Positions 58,236 through 64,000 of a stretch of 64,000 nucleotides of DNA are shown here, one piece after another. The DNA comes from Pseudomonas putida (GTDB lineage: Bacteria > Pseudomonadota > Gammaproteobacteria > Pseudomonadales > Pseudomonadaceae): contig NZ_CP066306.1 of NCBI RefSeq assembly GCF_016406145.1, positions 620,001 to 684,000 of the forward strand, read 5' to 3'. The notes under the pieces are model-generated. The model was not told the DNA's origin, ran no database searches, and was given only the letters and a program-made list of their open reading frames with translations. Numbering within the stretch: position 1 is the first letter of the stretch; each line of letters opens with the position of its first letter. A program made the position numbers and the translations under genes.

Positions 58236-59174
58236 ATGAATTGCGCCGAAACGTTTGAACACCGCCTGCCCGCCGCGCTGCCCGGCAATGCCTGCTTCGC
58301 CATCGTCGCTCCGGCCGGGCCGGCAAGGCTGGATGCGCAAAAGGCTGGCCAGTGGTTTGCCGAGCGCGGTTATCGCTGCCGTATCTACCCTGGAGTGGGG
58401 CAGGCCGAAGGCTATCTGGCGGGCTCAGATCAGCAACGGTTACAGGATCTGCACGATGCTTTCGCTGACCCGACCATTGACGCGGTCCTGTGCATGCGCG
58501 GTGGCTATGGCAGCATGCGCCTGCTCGATCAGCTCGACTTCGACCTGATCCGGCGCAACCCCAAGCCGCTGATCGGCTATAGCGATATTACCGCGCTGCA
58601 CACGGCTATCTACCGCCATAGCGGCCTGATCAGCTTTCATGGGGCGATGCTCAACGCTGACCTGCTGGGCGCCAAGCTCGCACCGACCGAGTCGTCGCTG
58701 ATGGCGCAATTGAGTGGGTCGCTAGGGCAGGGTGATGTCATCGTGCACCCGGCTGAGTTCGTCTTGAATTGCGTGGTGCCTGGCGTTGCCAGTGGGCGTT
58801 TGCTGGGCGGCAACCTGTCGATTCTGGGTGCGACCCTGGGAACACTGGCGCAGATCGATACGAAGGGCTGCATCCTGTTCATCGAGGATGTCAACGAGCC
58901 GCTTTATCGGGTGGACCGGCTGCTGACCCAGTTGCGCCTGGCAGGCAAGCTCGCGGGGGTGAAGGGGGTGCTGGTGGGGGATTTTGCCGGGATCACCGTG
59001 GCGGCGTTGACGCCCCTGTTGCTGGACATCTTCGCGCCGTTGGGTGTGCCGGTGCTGGCAGGGTGGCGCAGCGGGCATTGTGACCCGAACGTATGTTTGC
59101 CGCTGGGGGCTGAGGTGGTGCTGGACAGCGAGGCGCGGAGCCTGGTGTTGGCGCAGGATTTGTTCAAGGGGTGA
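58236..59174 (+). CDS. ldcA: Murein tetrapeptide LD-carboxypeptidase
   Basis: 312-aa cytosolic S66 peptidase that trims recycled tetrapeptide to tripeptide, the substrate of Mpl. FAIVAPAGPARLDAQKAGQW, nucleophile Ser in RGGYGSMRLLDQLD, then KPLIGYSDITALHTAIYRHS, GGNLSILGATLGTL and the late Glu/His pair (FIEDVNEPLYRVDRLL; RSGHCDPN). AAGGAG precedes ATG 58236. Confidence 0.94.
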   Translation: MNCAETFEHRLPAALPGNACFAIVAPAGPARLDAQKAGQWFAERGYRCRIYPGVGQAEGYLAGSDQQRLQDLHDAFADPTIDAVLCMRGGYGSMRLLDQLDFDLIRRNPKPLIGYSDITALHTAIYRHSGLISFHGAMLNADLLGAKLAPTESSLMAQLSGSLGQGDVIVHPAEFVLNCVVPGVASGRLLGGNLSILGATLGTLAQIDTKGCILFIEDVNEPLYRVDRLLTQLRLAGKLAGVKGVLVGDFAGITVAALTPLLLDIFAPLGVPVLAGWRSGHCDPNVCLPLGAEVVLDSEARSLVLAQDLFKG

Positions 59175-59181
59175 GATTGTC

Positions 59182-59275
59182 GGGGCCGCTTTGCGGCCCA
59201 TCGCGACACGAGGCCGCTCCTACAGGGGGATGAGCAGGAGCGGCCTTGTGTCGCGATGGGGCGCAAAGCGCCCCC
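59182..59275. repeat. REP inverted pair between ldcA and a transglycosylase gene
   Basis: Left unit 59182-59226 (GGGGCCGCTTTGCGGCCCAT...) and right unit 59236-59275 (AGGAGCGGCCTTGTGTCGCG...) face each other between convergent genes. Same family as 15133-15232 and 37077-37197. Confidence 0.88.
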
Positions 59276-59282
59276 GGCATTT

Positions 59283-60599
59283 TCACCGTTGACGCAGGCT
59301 ATCGAGCAACTTATGCGTCGGGTACCCATCCGCTGGCCACCCAAAGCCCTGCTGTGCATTGCGAATGGCTTTGCGGGTATTGGCACCGATGATGCCATCG
59401 GGGTTGCCCGCATCATGCCCGTTAGCGTTGAGCAGGTTCTGCAGCTCCATGCGCTCGCTGCGGCTTAGCGGCAAGTCTTCCTTCGGCCAGCTGCCAGCGA
59501 TGAAGCCCCAGCCCGAGAAACGATCGCCCAGCAAGCTCACGGCCAGTGCATAGGACGATGAGTTGTTGTACTTGAGAATGGCGCGGAAGTTGTCCAGCAC
59601 CAGGAATGCCGGGCCACGGGCGCCGGCCGGCAGCAGCAGGGCTGCGTAAAGATCGTTGCTGCCCATTGGCAGTTTTGTGCCCGCCGGTAGTTTCACACCC
59701 AGTTGCAACCACTCACTGACGGGCTTGCGCAGTGCGCCATCGGCCAGCCAGAAGTCGAAGCCTGCAGGTACCTGAACCTCGAAGCCCCATGGTTGCCCGC
59801 GCTTCCAGCCGGAGCTCTGCAGGTAGTGCGCAGTCGATGCCAAGGCATCCGGAGTGCTGTTCCAGATATCGCGGCGGCCGTCACCGTCGAAGTCTACTGC
59901 ATGGGTGTTGTAGGTGGTGGGGATGAACTGGGTCTGGCCCATGGCGCCGGCCCAGGAGCCACGCATGGCCTCTGGCTGGATGTCCCCATGCTGGATGATC
60001 TGCAGCGCGGCAATCAGCTGATCCTGGGCAAACTGCGGGCGGCGGCCTTCATACGCCAAGGTAGCGAGTGAGCGAATTACCGACTTGCTACCCTGGAACT
60101 GGCCAAAGTTGCTCTCCATGCCCCAGACCGAGACCAGGACCTGACGGTCTACGCCATAGCGCTGTTCGAGGCGGGCGAGCAGTTCGGCATTCTGCTCAAG
60201 CAGTTTCTTGCCGTTTCGCACTCGCAATGGCGACAGCGCACCCTCCAGGTATTCCCACACCGGGCGGGTGAACTCGGGCTGGCTGCGGTCTGCCTTGATC
60301 ACATCCATGTCCGGCGTCACGCCAATGAACGCGCGGTCGAAGGTGTTTGCCGAGATACCGGCCTGCAGCGCTTGCTGGCGGAAGCCGGCCTGCCATTGGG
60401 CAAATGTTTGCAGCGGCTGAATTTCAGTACTCACGTCGGGCTTGGCGCTGGGCAGAGTCACTACCGGCGCGGGCTGGGCGGGGGCCAGCGGCAGGGCGTC
60501 GGCGGCGGTGGGCTTTTCCGCGCAGGCGACGAGCAGGATTAAGCTGGAGGCCGCGAGCAGCTGGCGGGATTTCCAGCGGGGGGTAAGACTGAAGGGCAT
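59283..60599 (-). CDS. MltB-family lytic transglycosylase with peptidoglycan-binding domain
   Basis: 438-aa lipoprotein, lipobox LLVAC with Ala at +2. GH103 domain (about 62-355): FAQWQAGFRQQALQAGISAN, catalytic Glu in VWGMESNFGQFQGSKSVIRS, GSWAGAMGQTQFIPTTYNTH, DFDGDGRRDIW. A C-terminal PG_binding_1 domain (about 375-435; MELQNLLNANGHDAGNPDGI) is absent from the other MltB enzyme in this window. Convergent with ldcA. Confidence 0.93.
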   Translation of the reverse strand: MPFSLTPRWKSRQLLAASSLILLVACAEKPTAADALPLAPAQPAPVVTLPSAKPDVSTEIQPLQTFAQWQAGFRQQALQAGISANTFDRAFIGVTPDMDVIKADRSQPEFTRPVWEYLEGALSPLRVRNGKKLLEQNAELLARLEQRYGVDRQVLVSVWGMESNFGQFQGSKSVIRSLATLAYEGRRPQFAQDQLIAALQIIQHGDIQPEAMRGSWAGAMGQTQFIPTTYNTHAVDFDGDGRRDIWNSTPDALASTAHYLQSSGWKRGQPWGFEVQVPAGFDFWLADGALRKPVSEWLQLGVKLPAGTKLPMGSNDLYAALLLPAGARGPAFLVLDNFRAILKYNNSSSYALAVSLLGDRFSGWGFIAGSWPKEDLPLSRSERMELQNLLNANGHDAGNPDGIIGANTRKAIRNAQQGFGWPADGYPTHKLLDSLRQR

Positions 60600-60659
60600 G
60601 CACAGATCCAGAATTTCAGGTCAGGTGTCGACCATATCATGCCTGCGCTTTCGATGCTT

Positions 60660-60824
60660 TCATGCGGCCAAAAAGTAAGAAGCCTCCCAATCTCTCGATT
60701 GGAAGGCTTCGCGGCGGTAGCTGCCTTTGCCTTTGTCCGGTCGTTCCTGACGGCAGCGGAACAAGGGTTGGGCGACGATGGATTTGGCCTTGTTGTGGCC
60801 TTGCTTCTTCGGCTTTTTGCTCAT
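60660..60824 (-). CDS. arfA: Alternative ribosome-rescue factor ArfA
   Basis: 54-aa protein that recruits RF2 to ribosomes stalled on non-stop mRNA, backing up tmRNA. The family pattern is present: AQPLFRCRQERPDKGKGSYR and SRDWEAS. ATG 60824 gives MSKKPKKQGHNKAKS. The 3' part of the gene encodes a long hairpin and T-run (60671-60710) inside the coding sequence, the signature of arfA self-truncation that keeps the level low while tmRNA works. It follows holA by 122 bases. Confidence 0.92.
   Translation of the reverse strand: MSKKPKKQGHNKAKSIVAQPLFRCRQERPDKGKGSYRREAFQSRDWEASYFLAA
60671..60710 (-). terminator. Terminator-like hairpin inside arfA
   Basis: On the minus strand GAAGCCTTCCAATC-GAGA-GATTGGGAGGCTTC: a 14-bp stem with one G-U pair and a GNRA-type loop, followed by TTACTTTT. 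It lies 12 codons or fewer from the arfA stop, so terminated or RNase-cut mRNA lacks a stop codon. Confidence 0.88.
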
Positions 60825-60946
60825 GGCGGGTTTCCCGGATCGGGTGGGTTTCGGGGCGGACTCTAGGCCTGTAGAGAGGCCGGTGCCAATTGATTGTGTC
60901 AATGGTTTGAAATACCGAGGCTGCAAACAGGCTCCCAGTATTTGAG

Positions 60947-61984
60947 TCACTCAGGCGGTAGAGCCAACCGCTGCCCGGCCATGAGCAATGACAAGCGTGA
61001 CAGCCCGGTCCATGGAGAACCCTCGGCTTGCCCCTTGATCTGCGCATCGATGCGCTGGGCATCCTGCAGCAGCTGCGCCCAGCGTTGCGCCGACAGGCGC
61101 TGCAGGGCTTTGCTGACCAGCGGCCTGCGCTTGTCCCATACCGGTGGACGGGCCTGGCTGAAGGCCTTGTCCAAGGGCACGCCCTGGCTGAACTGCTGCG
61201 AAAGCCCTGCCAGCAGACGCAGTTCGCGCGCCAGGGCCCACAGAATCACAGGCGGCTCTACTCCTTCGCCGCGCAGGCCTTCGAGCATCCGTAGGGCATG
61301 CACAGCTTCGCCATTGAGAATGGCATCGACCAGGCCGAAGACATCGAAGCGCGCGCTGTCGGCAACTGCCGCCTGCACAGTCTCGACGGTGACCTGGCTG
61401 CCGTCGGCGAGCAGTTTGAGCTTTTCGATTTCCTGAGCAGCAGCCAGCAGGTTGCCTTCGACACGTGCGGCAATGAGGTCGACCGCATCACGCTGGGCCG
61501 AAAGACCGGCCTGTGCCAAACGCTGGCTGATCCATTGCGGCAACTGCTGGGCATCCACCGGCCAGATCTGGATGAACTGGCAATGGCTTCCCTCGATCAG
61601 GGCCTTGCCCCATTTGGTCTTCTGCGCACTGCCATCGAGTTTGGGCAGGCTGACCAGCAGCAGGGTGTCCTCGGCAGGGTTGGCGCAGTATTCCATCAAC
61701 GCTGCAGCGCCTTTGTCACCAGGCTTGCCCGAGGGCAGGCGCAGTTCCAGCAGCCGGCGTTGGGCGAACAGGGACAGGCTGGCGCCCGCCTGCAGCAGGG
61801 TTCCCCAGTCGAAACTGGCGTCGGCGCTGAACACCTGGCGCTCGTCAAAGCCCTGCTGACGCGCAGCATTGCGTATGGCGTCGGCGGCTTCCTGGCACAG
61901 CAGCGGATCGTCGCCACTGACCACATAGACCGGGGCCAGAGCGCCTAGCAGGTGCTTGTTGAGTTGGGCGGGGGCGAGCTTCAT
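60947..61984 (-). CDS. holA: DNA polymerase III subunit delta
   Basis: 345-aa clamp-loader subunit that opens the beta clamp. N-terminal MKLAPAQLNKHLLGALAPVY, VYVVSGDDPLLCQEAADAIR, then VDLIAARVEGNLLAAAQEIE and FDVFGLVDAILNGEAVHALR, the delta-type AAA+ fold without a functional P-loop. ATG 61984. Placed after lptE (37 bases), as in E. coli leuS-lptE-holA. Confidence 0.96.
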   Translation of the reverse strand: MKLAPAQLNKHLLGALAPVYVVSGDDPLLCQEAADAIRNAARQQGFDERQVFSADASFDWGTLLQAGASLSLFAQRRLLELRLPSGKPGDKGAAALMEYCANPAEDTLLLVSLPKLDGSAQKTKWGKALIEGSHCQFIQIWPVDAQQLPQWISQRLAQAGLSAQRDAVDLIAARVEGNLLAAAQEIEKLKLLADGSQVTVETVQAAVADSARFDVFGLVDAILNGEAVHALRMLEGLRGEGVEPPVILWALARELRLLAGLSQQFSQGVPLDKAFSQARPPVWDKRRPLVSKALQRLSAQRWAQLLQDAQRIDAQIKGQAEGSPWTGLSRLSLLMAGQRLALPPE

Positions 61985-62021
61985 CGGAAACAGGCGGGGC
62001 ACCGGAGTGCCCCGCACGGGC

Positions 62022-62627
62022 TTAATTGCCCGGAATTTCCAGCGGCGATTGCTGCGGCGTTTCCGCCTGCTGGCTGCGCGCAGCCTCCAGTGCGGCGGCT
62101 TCGGCCTTGGCGCGTTCGTCAGCTTCGCGCTGCAACTGGTCCAGCTGAGGCGGGGTCAGCATCTGCAGGCGCACGACCATGGCGTTGACCAGGTCGCGGC
62201 GCATTTCTTCGCGGGCAACAGTGGCTTCCTGGTCGGAGCCGGTGATGTTACCGCCGTCGCGTACATAGATTTTGCGCACTTCCAGCTTGTCGCTCATCAG
62301 CTCCAGGTTGTTCAGGCCAAGGATGCTGTAGCTGAGCACTGTGGTCAGTTCGTACTCGGCAGATTGGTTGCTGCTGGCGTAGGACGCTGCGCGCTGGGTT
62401 TGCTGTTCGTTGGTCAGTACCAGGCGATACGGGGCGCCGGTGTGCACATTGACGCCGCTGCGCTCCAGTACTTCGCGCAGTTGAGTCACGGTCGGGCCGT
62501 AGGCATCACGTGCACTGACGTCCATTTCCTTGACGCTGAGCTCGGAGGTGCCGGTGCCGCGCAGCTGGAAACCGCAGGCGCTGAGCATGATGGCCAGGCC
62601 CAATACCAGCAGATTGCGTTTGATCAT
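62022..62627 (-). CDS. lptE: LPS-assembly lipoprotein LptE
   Basis: 201-aa outer-membrane lipoprotein plugging LptD. Lipobox MLSAC followed by GFQLRGTGTSELSVKEMDVS, the LptE hallmark start; SYSILGLNNLELMSDKLEVR and REEMRRDLVNAMVVRLQ follow. An extended Ala/Glu/Gln-rich tail (about 170-201) is usual in Pseudomonas. ATG 62627, 61 bases after leuS. Confidence 0.96.
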   Translation of the reverse strand: MIKRNLLVLGLAIMLSACGFQLRGTGTSELSVKEMDVSARDAYGPTVTQLREVLERSGVNVHTGAPYRLVLTNEQQTQRAASYASSNQSAEYELTTVLSYSILGLNNLELMSDKLEVRKIYVRDGGNITGSDQEATVAREEMRRDLVNAMVVRLQMLTPPQLDQLQREADERAKAEAAALEAARSQQAETPQQSPLEIPGN

Positions 62628-62688
62628 GTTGTTGCTCCCTTGTGGGCCGATACCGCCCACCCGCACTGGCTGCAGGTGGGCGTTGCCA

Positions 62689-64000
<1,312 letters not shown>

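Overview
The window is chromosomal DNA of a fluorescent pseudomonad, most likely of the Pseudomonas putida group. The evidence is high GC with G/C-ending codons, gene content and order matching Pseudomonas, P. putida-type REP palindromes, and a microcompartment-free ethanolamine cluster next to mpl-ubiX. It is almost entirely core genome: no rRNA, tRNA, phage, insertion sequence or CRISPR array was seen. Both ends cut a gene (an ABC permease on the left, leuS on the right).

Layout. 1-2.0 kb: minus-strand operon of a His-rich periplasmic protein, an ABC ATPase and a permease, with a possible Zur site. 2.1-4.5 kb: small conserved gene, CnoX-type thioredoxin, methyltransferase, YbaY-type lipoprotein. 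4.6-13.3 kb: long plus-strand run nrdR-ribD-ribE-ribBA-ribH-nusB-thiL-pgpA, a solute-binding protein, ribA, a membrane protein and a BtuF-like protein. 13.3-19.4 kb, minus strand: BtuB-like receptor, dxs-ispA-xseB (isoprenoid precursors), and a second ribB behind an FMN riboswitch. 19.5-24.9 kb: iron locus with esterase, two-component system and divergent siderophore receptor. 24.9-29.6 kb: a structured leader with small Pseudomonas-type ORFs, an HTH regulator with an inactive S24 domain, ppa, mtfA, a DedA protein and a GNAT enzyme. 29.7-37.3 kb: ethanolamine utilisation (eutC, eutB, eat, aldehyde dehydrogenase) with a divergent sigma-54 activator. 37.4-42.1 kb: mpl, ubiX, a lipoprotein, a Rossmann-fold protein and a MORN-repeat/caspase-like lipoprotein. 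42.2-46.6 kb: MaoC protein, lrgAB, Lon-N protein, a DedA-PAP2 fusion and mpg. 46.8-59.2 kb: proA-nadD-rsfS-rlmH-mrdA-rodA-mltB-rlpA-dacA (cell elongation), then ybeD-lipB-lipA (lipoate) and ldcA. 59.3-64 kb, minus strand: a second MltB-family transglycosylase, arfA, holA, lptE and leuS.

Connections. Cobalamin uptake (BtuB/BtuF) and cobalamin-dependent ethanolamine ammonia-lyase lie about 16 kb apart. Riboflavin synthesis has two ribB-type genes and one intact ribA, because the cyclohydrolase half of RibBA looks degenerate. Peptidoglycan growth and recycling dominate the right half.

The most unusual observations are: a REP inverted pair inside the reading frame of the ethanolamine regulator; a caspase-like protease fused to about eleven MORN repeats in a lipoprotein; an S24-type regulator with both catalytic residues replaced by Asn; a folded leader before a small lineage-specific ORF; and an internal terminator hairpin in arfA.
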